Shown one piece after another: positions 44,789-52,213 of a DNA stretch of 52,213 nucleotides. Numbering within the stretch: the first letter of the stretch is position 1; each line of letters begins with the position of its first letter. Source of the stretch: Paracoccus sediminilitoris (GTDB lineage: Bacteria > Pseudomonadota > Alphaproteobacteria > Rhodobacterales > Rhodobacteraceae); contig NZ_QJPK01000024.1 of assembly GCF_003259195.1 (NCBI RefSeq), positions 1 through 52,213 on the forward strand, in the 5' to 3' direction. The notes beneath the pieces were generated by a model that searched no databases, was not told where the DNA came from, and saw nothing but the letters and a program-made list of their open reading frames with translations. A program made the translations under genes and the position numbers.

Positions 44789-46092
44789 TCCGTGCCGCAA
44801 TCGCCACCGTCCTGACGCTGCTGGCCCTGCCCGCCCATGCGATCGAGATTCAGGACGTCACCTCGCCCAAGGGGATCAAGGCCTGGCTGGTCCAGGACGA
44901 CAGCATCCCCTTTGTCGCGCTGGATATCCAGTTCAAGGGCGGCGCCAGCATGGACGCGCCGGAAAAGCGCGGCGCCATCAACCTGATGACCGCCCTGCTG
45001 GAAGAAGGCGCGGGCAAGCGCGACAGCACCCAGTTCGCCCAGGCCGTCGAGGATCTGGGGGCACGAATTTCCTTTGATGCCGATGACGACACGCTGAGCG
45101 TCGGCTTTCGCGCCCTGTCGGAGAACCGCGACGAGGCGGCGGATCTGCTGGCCCTGGCGCTGACCCAGCCACGCTTTGACGAAAGCGCCGTCCAGCGGGT
45201 CCGCGCACAGGTCCAGGCCGTCATCCGCTCCGAGGCGACCGACCCCAACAGCATCGCCGCCAAGGAACTGGCGCGGCAGGCCTGGAGCGACCACCCCTAT
45301 GCCACGTCGCTGAACGGGACCGAGGAGAGCGTCGCCAAGCTGACCCGCCAGGATCTGGTCGCGGCCAAGAACCGCGTCCTGGCCCGCGACCGCGTGGTGG
45401 TGGGCGCGGCAGGCGACATCTCGCCCGAGGAGCTGGGGCCGCTTCTGGACCGCATCCTGGGCGGCCTGCCCGAAGCCGCGACCGCGCCCCTGCCCGACAA
45501 GGCCGAACTGCAGCTGAGCGGCGGGACCACCGTCATCGATTGGGACAGCCCGCAGACGGTGGTGTCCTTTGCGGGTCCGGGCATCGCCATCGACGATCCC
45601 GATTACTTCGCGGCCTTCGTGGCCAATCACATCCTGGGCGGCGGCGGCTTCAGTTCGCGCCTGATGACCGAGGTGCGCGAAAAGCGCGGCCTGACCTATG
45701 GCGTCGGCACGGCCTTGGCGACGGGTCTGTTTGGCCAGTCCTGGCAGGGCGGCATGGCGGGTGGCAATGACACCACCGGCCAGGCCGTGGACCTGATCCG
45801 GCAGGAATGGGCCGGAATGGCCGAAGGCGTGACCGAAAAGGAACTGACGGACGCCAAGACCTATCTGACCGGGGAATACCCGCTGCGCTTTGACGGGAAC
45901 GGGCGCATCGCCTCGATCCTGGCGGGGATGCAGCTGATCGGTTTCCCGATCGATTACATCAACACCCGCAACGACAAGGTCGAAGCCGTCACCGCCGAGG
46001 ACGTGGCCCGCGTGTCCAAGCGTCTGCTGGACCCCGCGCAGCTGCGCTTTGTGCTGGTCGGTCGCCCCGAAGGCGTCGAATCCACCGATTGA
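44785..46092 (+). CDS. M16 peptidase-like non-catalytic subunit
   Basis: A 435-residue exported M16 protein (signal RAAIATVLTLLALPAHA). The HxxEH position reads KRGAINLMTALLEEGAGKR, so no zinc is bound. The C-terminal GGGGFSSRLMTEVREKRGLTYGVG retains the Arg and Tyr that bind substrate. Such complementary pairs form clam-shell heterodimers like mitochondrial MPP alpha/beta and the Sphingomonas M16B pair. ATGA overlap with the catalytic gene supports equal production. A ten-base GC hairpin follows. Confidence 0.92.
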   Translation: MIRAAIATVLTLLALPAHAIEIQDVTSPKGIKAWLVQDDSIPFVALDIQFKGGASMDAPEKRGAINLMTALLEEGAGKRDSTQFAQAVEDLGARISFDADDDTLSVGFRALSENRDEAADLLALALTQPRFDESAVQRVRAQVQAVIRSEATDPNSIAAKELARQAWSDHPYATSLNGTEESVAKLTRQDLVAAKNRVLARDRVVVGAAGDISPEELGPLLDRILGGLPEAATAPLPDKAELQLSGGTTVIDWDSPQTVVSFAGPGIAIDDPDYFAAFVANHILGGGGFSSRLMTEVREKRGLTYGVGTALATGLFGQSWQGGMAGGNDTTGQAVDLIRQEWAGMAEGVTEKELTDAKTYLTGEYPLRFDGNGRIASILAGMQLIGFPIDYINTRNDKVEAVTAEDVARVSKRLLDPAQLRFVLVGRPEGVESTD

Positions 46093-46099
46093 TGTCCAT

Positions 46100-46125
46100 C
46101 GCCGCGCCCTTATCGGGGCGCGGCG
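46100..46125 (+). terminator. Strong GC hairpin after the M16 operon
   Basis: CGCCGCGCCC (46100-46109) pairs perfectly with GGGCGCGGCG (46116-46125) around TTATCG, eight bases after the stop. No T-run follows, so Rho-independent ending would be incomplete. Confidence 0.6.
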
Positions 46126-46167
46126 ACCCTCTGGCGGCGATGCCCCCCCGGTGCTAGTTTCGCGCCG

Positions 46168-48003
46168 ATGAACGCCCCAAGCCCCCATACGCGCCCGATG
46201 ATCCGTCAGCTGGACGAGACGACCGCCAACCGCATCGCGGCGGGCGAGGTCGTGGAACGTCCCGCCTCCGCCGTCAAGGAACTGGTGGAAAACGCGCTGG
46301 ACGCAGGCGCCACCCGCATCACCATCGAGATCGAGCAAGGCGGCAAGCGCCTGATCCGCGTCACCGACGATGGCTGGGGGATGACCCCCGACGACCTGCC
46401 GCTGGCCTTGTCGCGCCATGCGACCAGCAAGATCGACGGCACCGACCTGCTGGCCATCACCAGCTTTGGCTTTCGGGGCGAAGCGCTGCCCTCGCTTGGG
46501 GCGGTGGGGCGGCTGACCATCACCTCGCGCAGCGACGGGTCCGAGGGCGCGGTCATCGCCGTCGCAGGCGGGCGGATCACGCCCCCGCGTCCCGCCGCCG
46601 CAAACAGGGGCACCGTCGTGGAACTGCGCGACCTGTTCTTTGCCACGCCCGCACGGCTGAAATTCCTGCGCACCGACCGGGCCGAGGCGCAGGCCGTGGC
46701 CGACGTGATCCGCCGCCTGGCGATGGCCGAACCCTATGTCGCCTTCCATCTGACCGCCGATGGTCGCGACATCTTTCGCGCCGATGCCGAACAGGGCGAA
46801 CTGTTTGGCGCGCTGCAGACCCGCCTGTCGCGGGTGATGGGGGTGGAATTCATCGACAACACCCTGCCGGTCGATGCCGAACGCGACGGGCTGACCCTGA
46901 CGGGCTTTGCCGCCCTGCCGACCTTTTCGCGCGGCGCGGCGGTGGCTCAGCATGTCTATGTGAACGGCCGGCCCGTCCGGGACAAGCTGCTGACCGGGGC
47001 GCTGAAGGCGGGATACATGGACGTGCTGGCGCCGGGGCGGCATCCGGCGGCGGTACTGTATCTGGCCTGCGACCCGCAGCTGGTCGACGTGAATGTCCAC
47101 CCCGCCAAGGCCGAGGTGCGCTTTCGCGACCCGCAGGCCGCGCGCGGCCTGGTCGTCAGCGCCCTGCGCCATGCTCTGGCCCATGCCGGGCACCGGGCGT
47201 CGTCCACCGTGGGCGATGCGACCCTGCAGGCCTTCCGTCCGGAACCGGCCCCCTCTGCCATGCCCGCCCCGCCCCACGACAATCAGACATGGCGTGCGGA
47301 CAGACCGTCAGGCGCGGCGATCCGCGCGGGGTTGGACATGCAGGCCCCCGTTCTGGATGCGGGTTTTGCCGAAGGACCCTCGGCGCGTTACGAACCCGTC
47401 CATGACGAGACGCCGGTCAGCGCGCCCTTGGGCGCCGCCCGTGCGCAGATCCACGAGAACTATATCATCGCCCAGACCGAGGACGGGATGATTCTGGTCG
47501 ATCAGCATGCGGCCCATGAACGGCTGGTCTATGAGCGGCTGAAGACGCAGGCCGGGACCCGTGCCATTCCCGCCCAGGCCATGCTGATCCCCGACATCGT
47601 CGACCTGCCCGAGGCCGATGCCACCCGCATTCTGTCGGTCGCGGATGACCTAGCGGAACTGGGCCTAGTGATCGAGGCCTTCGGGGGCGGTGCCATCGCC
47701 ATCCGCGAAACCCCCGCCATGCTGACGCAGCTGAACACCAAGGCGCTGATCAACGACATCTTGGACGATCTGGCCGATCAGGGCAGTTCGGACCGGCTGC
47801 GGGCGCGGATCGACGCAGTCCTGTCTTCCATGGCCTGCCACGGGTCGATCCGGTCGGGCCGCCGCATGTCGGCCGATGAAATGAACGCCCTTCTGCGGGA
47901 AATGGAACGTACGCCAAGGTCGGGCCAGTGCAATCACGGGCGCCCGACTTGGGTCAAGCTGCGCCTGACCGATATCGAGCGCCTGTTCGGGCGTTCCGAT
48001 TAA
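46168..48003 (+). CDS. mutL: DNA mismatch repair protein MutL
   Basis: A 611-residue GHKL ATPase of mismatch repair. N-terminal motifs: NRIAAGEVVERPASAVKELVENALDAGATRI, DDGWGM, HATSKI and GFRGEALPSLGAVGRL; VNVHPAKAEVRFRD closes the ATPase region. The C-terminal part has DQHAAHERLVYE (about residues 445-456), the DQHA-X2-E-X4-E metal motif of nicking MutL proteins, plus MACHGSIRSGRRM, QCNHGRPTW and a final LFGRSD. It is therefore the endonuclease type used where MutH is absent. Starts at 46168 and 46198 are possible. Its TAA shares bases with the convergent gene's stop. Confidence 0.96.
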   Translation: MNAPSPHTRPMIRQLDETTANRIAAGEVVERPASAVKELVENALDAGATRITIEIEQGGKRLIRVTDDGWGMTPDDLPLALSRHATSKIDGTDLLAITSFGFRGEALPSLGAVGRLTITSRSDGSEGAVIAVAGGRITPPRPAAANRGTVVELRDLFFATPARLKFLRTDRAEAQAVADVIRRLAMAEPYVAFHLTADGRDIFRADAEQGELFGALQTRLSRVMGVEFIDNTLPVDAERDGLTLTGFAALPTFSRGAAVAQHVYVNGRPVRDKLLTGALKAGYMDVLAPGRHPAAVLYLACDPQLVDVNVHPAKAEVRFRDPQAARGLVVSALRHALAHAGHRASSTVGDATLQAFRPEPAPSAMPAPPHDNQTWRADRPSGAAIRAGLDMQAPVLDAGFAEGPSARYEPVHDETPVSAPLGAARAQIHENYIIAQTEDGMILVDQHAAHERLVYERLKTQAGTRAIPAQAMLIPDIVDLPEADATRILSVADDLAELGLVIEAFGGGAIAIRETPAMLTQLNTKALINDILDDLADQGSSDRLRARIDAVLSSMACHGSIRSGRRMSADEMNALLREMERTPRSGQCNHGRPTWVKLRLTDIERLFGRSD

Positions 48004-49190
48004 TCGCCGCGGGTCACGCGGATCAGCTTGCCGTCATCCTCGTCGGTGATCAGCACGATCGCGCCGTCCTCGGCCACCTCGATGTCGCGGACCCGGCCGA
48101 TCCCTTTCAGGTGGCGGGCCTCGCCGGTGACCTTTTCGCCTTCGATGTCCAGACGGATCACCGAACCGGACTGCAGCCCGCCCAGCAGGGCGTCCCCCTG
48201 CCATTCGGGGAACATCTGCCCGTCATAGAACACCATACCGCTGAGCGCGGGCGACGGGTCCCAGTAATAGACCGGCTGAACGGTGCCCTCGACCTGAGTC
48301 TGGCCCATCTGCGCGCCGTCGTAATCGGTGCCATAGGTTGCCAGCGGCCAGCCGTAATTGTCGCCCTGACGGATCAGGTTCAGCTCATCCCCGCCCTTGG
48401 GACCGTGTTCGTTCATCCAGATCCGCCCATCGGGACCCATGGCCGCGCCTTGGATGTTGCGATGGCCCATGGTCCAGATCTCGGGCAGGGCACCATCGAT
48501 GCCCGCGCCCGCCGGGCTGCCATCCATCGCGTCGATGCGGATGGTCTTGCCCAAGGTGGCCTGCGGGTCCTGCGCCAGTTGGCGGGGTTCGGGGTTGGAT
48601 CGTTCACCGACGCCCACATGGATGCGCCCTTGCCCGTCATGGACGATCCGCGCGCCGAAATGCTTGGTCGAGGCCCAAGCCGGGTCCTGTTGCCAGATGC
48701 GGGTCACATCCTGCATTTGCGTGCCGTCATCCGACAGCACGCCGGTTGCGACGGCGGTGGCATTGCGCCCCTCGCCCCGCGGTTCGGCATAGGTCCACCA
48801 GACACGGCGGGTCTGGGCAAAGTCGTCGGCGACGGCCACGTCGTGCAGGCCGCCCTGATCACGTGCATCCACCTCCGGCAGGCCGCCGATCGGATCGCCC
48901 ATCGCGCCATCCGCCCCGATCACCCGCATCCGGCCCGGCCGTTCGGTGACCAGCCAGTCGCCGTCGGGCAGCATTGCCAGACCCCAGGGATGGACCAGCC
49001 CCTCGGCCAGAACCGTCTGCTGCAGCGCCATGTCGCCCGGCAGGGCGGGGGCGCGGGTCTGTTCCGGGAAGGCGGGCGACTGGTCATAGGCCGCACCGTT
49101 CGGTGGCGTGTCGTTGAAGCCCTGGGCCATGGCGCAGCCAGCCCCCAGCAGTGTGGCCAACAACGTGGTCGTGCGTCCGATGCGGTTCAT
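48000..49190 (-). CDS. PQQ-dependent aldose sugar dehydrogenase family protein
   Basis: A 396-residue exported beta-propeller of the soluble glucose/sorbosone dehydrogenase (YliI-like) family. The signal RTTTLLATLLGAGCAMAQG may include a lipobox-like GAGC. Propeller motifs include GLVHPWGLAMLPDGDWLVTERPGRMRVI, GLHDVAVADDF, GERSNPEPRQLAQDPQATLGKTIRID, MGHRNIQGAA and NEHGPKGGDELNLIRQGDNYGWPLATYG, the PQQ and Ca sites. ATG 49190 lies eight bases after GGAGG. No PQQ genes are nearby. Convergent stops overlap with mutL. Confidence 0.9.
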   Translation of the reverse strand: MNRIGRTTTLLATLLGAGCAMAQGFNDTPPNGAAYDQSPAFPEQTRAPALPGDMALQQTVLAEGLVHPWGLAMLPDGDWLVTERPGRMRVIGADGAMGDPIGGLPEVDARDQGGLHDVAVADDFAQTRRVWWTYAEPRGEGRNATAVATGVLSDDGTQMQDVTRIWQQDPAWASTKHFGARIVHDGQGRIHVGVGERSNPEPRQLAQDPQATLGKTIRIDAMDGSPAGAGIDGALPEIWTMGHRNIQGAAMGPDGRIWMNEHGPKGGDELNLIRQGDNYGWPLATYGTDYDGAQMGQTQVEGTVQPVYYWDPSPALSGMVFYDGQMFPEWQGDALLGGLQSGSVIRLDIEGEKVTGEARHLKGIGRVRDIEVAEDGAIVLITDEDDGKLIRVTRGD

Positions 49191-49240
49191 GATCATCTCC
49201 TCCGATGCAGTCTTGGGTTGCATCGGGAACGCCGCGCGGT

Positions 49241-50335
49241 TCAGCCCCGTTCCTGACCTGCGACCATGTGCCCATCCCTATGCCGGTCGAAAATCGCGCG
49301 CGCCCGCCCCCAGGGGCCCGTCCCGATATCATCCAGCTGCGCCAGCACCGGCAGCAGCTGGGCCGCATAATCCTGCGACGATTCGCGCGGGAGCATCGAA
49401 GGCAGGTTGTCGATCGCCATCACGTCGAGGGGCGGTTCCTCGGCCACGCGCAGGGCCGGGCGATCCCAGGTCGTGGTGCGGTCATAGACCTTGATGGGGG
49501 AAAAATCGCTGGTCGGATCGCAGGCCACATCCCCGATGACGCGCAATTCGCGCCCCGGCCCCTTGGCGCTTTCGGGCACGAAGACCGGCACGCCGGGCTG
49601 GGCCAGGATGGCGTTGACGAAGATCTGGTGCATCATGATCTGCGGGAAAGGCCCGCCCGATGCGGTTTCGGCCATGTCCCAGGCCGTGACACCAACGCCC
49701 ATTTCCGCCAGCAGGTCGCAGGCGCCGCTGCCAACGCGGCCCTTGGCACCGATGACGATGGCGCTTGGGCGGGCGGCTTGGGTGGCGTCCAGTTGGGCGC
49801 GCAGTTCCTGCAGCAGGTGATCCTTGTCGGGATAGGCGCCGACCGGCCCGCAGATCGTGCCCCGCCTTTGCGCGATCCAGCATTTCAGCGCCACCGCCGC
49901 CCCCGCATAGCCGGCCCAATAGCCGAAGGCCGCCAGCCGCCGCCCGTCGTCGTCAGTCAGGTATTCCAGGTCGTAAAGCGCCCCGCCCCCGGCCCGGAAC
50001 CGGTCCAGCAGCACCTGCCCCGCGGGCTGGCCCTTGAAGGCATGGCCGAACATGATGTGGCGGTGACACAGGGGCGATCCGTCCTCGGGCAATTCCTTCA
50101 GACCGAAGACGATCGCGTCGTCCGGGGCGGCGTGCCACGAACCTTCCGGCGCGATGGTGGCGCCTGCGCGGGCATAGGCATCGGTCGGAATGATGCGGCG
50201 CGTGCTTTCCTCGACGGTGACGCGCATGCCCTGCGCGATCAGTTGCGCGACGCCCTCGGGGGTGATGCCAGTGCGGTCTTCGTTCGGGCGGCTTTCGGCC
50301 CTGACCCACAGATGTGTCATACGGATTTGTCCCAT
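49241..50335 (-). CDS. Saccharopine dehydrogenase (L-lysine-forming type)
   Basis: A 364-residue LYS1-type NAD-dependent enzyme. HLWVRAESRPNEDRTGITPEGVAQLIAQGMRVTVEES (about residues 7-43) is the alanine-dehydrogenase-like N-domain; the Rossmann core has AIVIGAKGRVGSGACDLLAEMGVGVTAWDM; YDRTTTWDRPAL and VMAIDNLPSMLPRESSQDYAAQLLP are diagnostic of LYS1. It interconverts saccharopine with lysine and 2-oxoglutarate. In an alphaproteobacterium with a DAP pathway this points to lysine breakdown or an unrelated role. Starts at 50335 or 50320. Confidence 0.9.
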   Translation of the reverse strand: MGQIRMTHLWVRAESRPNEDRTGITPEGVAQLIAQGMRVTVEESTRRIIPTDAYARAGATIAPEGSWHAAPDDAIVFGLKELPEDGSPLCHRHIMFGHAFKGQPAGQVLLDRFRAGGGALYDLEYLTDDDGRRLAAFGYWAGYAGAAVALKCWIAQRRGTICGPVGAYPDKDHLLQELRAQLDATQAARPSAIVIGAKGRVGSGACDLLAEMGVGVTAWDMAETASGGPFPQIMMHQIFVNAILAQPGVPVFVPESAKGPGRELRVIGDVACDPTSDFSPIKVYDRTTTWDRPALRVAEEPPLDVMAIDNLPSMLPRESSQDYAAQLLPVLAQLDDIGTGPWGRARAIFDRHRDGHMVAGQERG

Positions 50336-50459
50336 CGCCTGTATCCTTGCCCGCAAGGTTAGGTCACGATGCCGCACGCCCGCAAGCCACTGGAACCGGT
50401 CGCGACCCCAAGGGGTTTGCTGGCCAGTCCCCTTAAATCCATCCGATGAAGGAATGATC

Positions 50460-51254
50460 ATGCTGATAAGCCGCCGCACCGGACTGAAACTGGCCGCAGC
50501 CCTGCTGGGCAGCGCGCTGATCCCCGCATTCGCCATGGGGCAGGATGCTCCCAAGGACGCCCCAATGGAGATGCCCAAGGTGCTGACCCATGCGACCGAT
50601 GCGGGCGACGTGGTCATCCATCCCGTCGATCACGCCAGCATGGTCTGGAAAACCCCGGCGGGCGTCATCTATGTCGATCCGGTGGGCGGGGCCGAAGCCT
50701 ATGCCGACCTGCCCGCCCCCGACCTGATCCTGATCACCCATGAACATGGCGACCATTTCGACCAGCCGACGCTGGATGCCCTGGCCGAGGTTCCGCTGAT
50801 CACCAACCAGGCGGTCTACGACATGCTGCCCGAGGCCATGCAGGGCCGTGCCACGGCGATGGCCAACGGCGATACCGGCACGGCACTGGATTACGACCTG
50901 GAAGCGATCCCCGCCTACAACATCACCGAAGACCGCCTGCAATATCACCCGCAGGGCCGCGACAACGGCTATATCCTGGCCATCGGCGGCAAGCGGTTCC
51001 TGATCGCGGGCGATACCGAGGACACGCCGGAACTGCGGGCGTTGAAGGACATCCACGTCGCCTTCCTGCCGATGAACCTGCCCTATACGATGACCGTCGA
51101 ACAGGCGGCCGATGCGGTGGCAGCCTTCCAGCCGCAGACCGTCTATCCCTATCATTTCCGCGACAGCGACGTCGAGGAATTCGCCCGGCTGGTCTCGGAG
51201 GGTGACGCGGAAACTGAAGTCGTGATCGCGGATTGGTATCACACCGCCAGTTGA
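50460..51254 (+). CDS. Exported MBL-fold metal-dependent hydrolase
   Basis: A 264-residue metallo-beta-lactamase-fold protein. A Tat-like signal (SRRTGLKLAAALLGSALIPAFAMGQ) covers about residues 4-28. The metal motif is THEHGDHFD (HxHxDH), followed by a later GDTEDTPEL Asp and a terminal His in YPYHFRDSDVEEFA, close to the UlaG/YtnP-type branch. Substrate unknown. AAGGA is six bases before ATG 50460. The gene ends 12 bases before a membrane protein gene, probably in one operon. Confidence 0.88.
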   Translation: MLISRRTGLKLAAALLGSALIPAFAMGQDAPKDAPMEMPKVLTHATDAGDVVIHPVDHASMVWKTPAGVIYVDPVGGAEAYADLPAPDLILITHEHGDHFDQPTLDALAEVPLITNQAVYDMLPEAMQGRATAMANGDTGTALDYDLEAIPAYNITEDRLQYHPQGRDNGYILAIGGKRFLIAGDTEDTPELRALKDIHVAFLPMNLPYTMTVEQAADAVAAFQPQTVYPYHFRDSDVEEFARLVSEGDAETEVVIADWYHTAS

Positions 51255-51266
51255 GGGATCGCCGCC

Positions 51267-51983
51267 ATGCCGGCCCGCATCCTGCGCATCACCTTCGTGC
51301 TGGGGTGGGTCGTCATCCTGCTGGCCGCGGCCTTCTGGCTGTGGCCATCCCTGCCCGCGCTGCAATCCGACCTGACGCGGCTGCACGACCTGCTGCAGCA
51401 TGGCGAAGGTTGGAGGCAACGCAATCCGGCGCTGGCGGTCCTGTCTTATCTGGCAATCTTCGTGGGGGCGGCCAGTTTGCCCCTGCCGGTTGTCGTGGCG
51501 CTGACCTTGGCGGGCGGGACCTTCTTCGGCTTCTGGCTGGGACTGACGCTGTCGCTGGCAGGGACCGTGCTGTCGGCCTTGGTCAGCTTCCTTGTCGCCC
51601 GTCACCTGCTGGCAGGGGTGGTGCGGCAGGCATTCGGGCACCGCATCCGGCAGATGGACAGCCGGGTCGAACGCGATGGGGCGCTGGCGCTGCTGAGTCT
51701 GCGCCTGACGCCCGCGCTGCCGTTCTTTCTGGTCAACATCGTCTCGGGGCTCAGCATCATGTCGGCGCAGCGATTTGCGCTGGTGACGGCGATCGGCGTG
51801 CTGCCCAACAAGATCATCCTGACCGCCGCCGGCACGCAGCTGTCCGACGTCCAGCGCGTCTCGGATATTTTTGGGCCGCGGGTCATCGCGCTGATCGCGG
51901 CGCTGGCGATTCTGCCTTGGGTCGCACGCTGGATGCTGGAGCAGCTGCGCGCCAAGCGCCTCAGAAGGGGACCGGCGCGCTGA
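51267..51983 (+). CDS. TVP38/TMEM64 (VTT-domain) membrane protein
   Basis: A 238-residue inner-membrane protein of the VTT/DedA superfamily. About six hydrophobic segments; the signature LPLPVVVALTLAGGTFFGFWLGLTLSLAGTVLSALVSFLVARHL (about residues 73-117) and LLSLRLTPALPFFLVNIVSGLSIMSAQRF follow the VTT pattern, with the re-entrant F/Y-G-x-x-x-G part. Recent family work points to lipid scrambling or flipping; the role here is unknown. It overlaps the convergent pseudouridine synthase gene by 23 bases. Confidence 0.9.
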   Translation: MPARILRITFVLGWVVILLAAAFWLWPSLPALQSDLTRLHDLLQHGEGWRQRNPALAVLSYLAIFVGAASLPLPVVVALTLAGGTFFGFWLGLTLSLAGTVLSALVSFLVARHLLAGVVRQAFGHRIRQMDSRVERDGALALLSLRLTPALPFFLVNIVSGLSIMSAQRFALVTAIGVLPNKIILTAAGTQLSDVQRVSDIFGPRVIALIAALAILPWVARWMLEQLRAKRLRRGPAR

Positions 51984-52213
51984 AGCTGTGATGCACCCCG
52001 CCATCGGGGTGGCGAAAGCGCAGCGTTTCGGCATGCAGCATCAGGCGCGGATAATCGGCGGCAGGCCCGGTGGCATAAAGCGGATCGCCCAGGATCGGAT
52101 GACCGCTTTCGGCCATGTGCACCCGCAGCTGGTGGCTGCGCCCCGTCACCGGCATCAGACGCACCCGCGTTTCATCGGCCAAGGTCTTCATCACCCGCCA
52201 ATCGGTCTGCGAG
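51961..52213 (-). CDS. RluA-family pseudouridine synthase, 3' part (cut by window edge)
   Basis: The last 83 codons of a gene reaching beyond the window. TRVRLMPVTGRSHQLRVHMAESGHPILGDPLYATG is the conserved C-terminal half of the RluA-family catalytic domain (R-L-x-P-x-T-G-R-x-H-Q-L-R-x-H). The ending LMLHAETLRFRHPDGGVHHSFSAPVPF is also typical. It modifies rRNA or tRNA uridines; which one cannot be told without the N-terminal half and catalytic Asp, which lie outside. Confidence 0.88.
   Translation of the reverse strand, partial: SQTDWRVMKTLADETRVRLMPVTGRSHQLRVHMAESGHPILGDPLYATGPAADYPRLMLHAETLRFRHPDGGVHHSFSAPVPF

Noticed and set aside
41453..44800. An 1115-codon minus-strand open frame
   Set aside because: It is antisense to lspA, DUF3035, P450 and M16 genes, all with clear motifs; the translation is low-complexity Gly/Gln/His/Arg.
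44560..47277. A 905-codon minus-strand open frame
   Set aside because: Antisense shadow of the second M16 gene and mutL.

Overview
The window is GC-rich, gene-dense chromosomal DNA from an alphaproteobacterium of the Rhodobacteraceae/Paracoccaceae type, most likely Paracoccus or a close relative. The evidence is the gene set: MsrPQ, LeuS-LptE-HolA order, DUF3576, DUF3035 and DUF1674 (SDHAF4-like) proteins, an acidic Gram-negative porin, an orphan OmpR-type regulator like Rhodobacter CenR, CnoX-LON-Trm112, an M16 peptidase pair, and MutL with an endonuclease motif. The genus is an inference from gene content. I see no rRNA, tRNA, CRISPR array, phage or transposase gene, so this is core rather than accessory DNA.

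Layout. 0.1-4.1 kb (minus strand): msrPQ, recQ, yggT. 4.3-8.7 kb (plus): THEM6-like thioesterase, UMF1-type MFS transporter, mepA, phytase-like esterase, queuosine-precursor transporter yhhQ. 8.7-9.0 kb: a 309-base stretch without a conventional gene; it holds a near-perfect extended Shine-Dalgarno, a tiny ORF with a possible -1 frame continuation, three hairpins and a bidirectional terminator. 9.0-12.1 kb (minus): lctP permease and phaA thiolase. 12.2-13.9 kb (plus): a ModE-N-like regulator with a possible Mo-box, an SLT lipoprotein and a GST. 13.9-19.8 kb (minus): one tight cluster, DUF3576-leuS-lptE-holA-flavoprotein. 20-21.8 kb: porin and yggS. 21.8-23.4 kb (minus): ribA and an L,D-transpeptidase. 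23.5-24.4 kb: CenR-like regulator followed by a structured, sRNA-like 3' region. 24.4-26.7 kb: glutathionyl-hydroquinone reductase and MFS. 26.9-29.2 kb: xthA and nhaC. 29.3-31.7 kb: cnoX-LON-trm112-rhomboid operon. 31.7-37.9 kb (minus): Zn-protease-like, ftsK, dapC, amidase, DUF1674. 37.9-48.0 kb (plus): rsmB, purH, lspA, DUF3035, P450, M16 pair, mutL. 48.0-50.3 kb (minus): sugar dehydrogenase and saccharopine dehydrogenase. 50.5-52 kb: MBL hydrolase and TVP38 protein, then the 3' end of an RluA-type pseudouridine synthase cut by the window edge.

Functional themes are envelope building and quality control (LptE, LspA, MepA, L,D-transpeptidase, SLT lipoprotein, M16 pair, DUF3035/BamF-like, porin, CenR-like), translation and RNA modification (LeuS, RsmB, Trm112, RluA, queuosine uptake) and DNA maintenance (RecQ, XthA, HolA, FtsK, MutL). 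Many neighbours overlap as ATGA, GTGA or TGATG, implying coupled translation.

The most unusual signals are non-coding. A short repeat occurs three times: once in frame inside the flavoprotein gene, once forming the 3' end of the L,D-transpeptidase gene, and once downstream of the rhomboid gene. The other two are the 8.72-9.02 kb mini-gene/hairpin locus and the C-rich sRNA-like element after the CenR-like gene.
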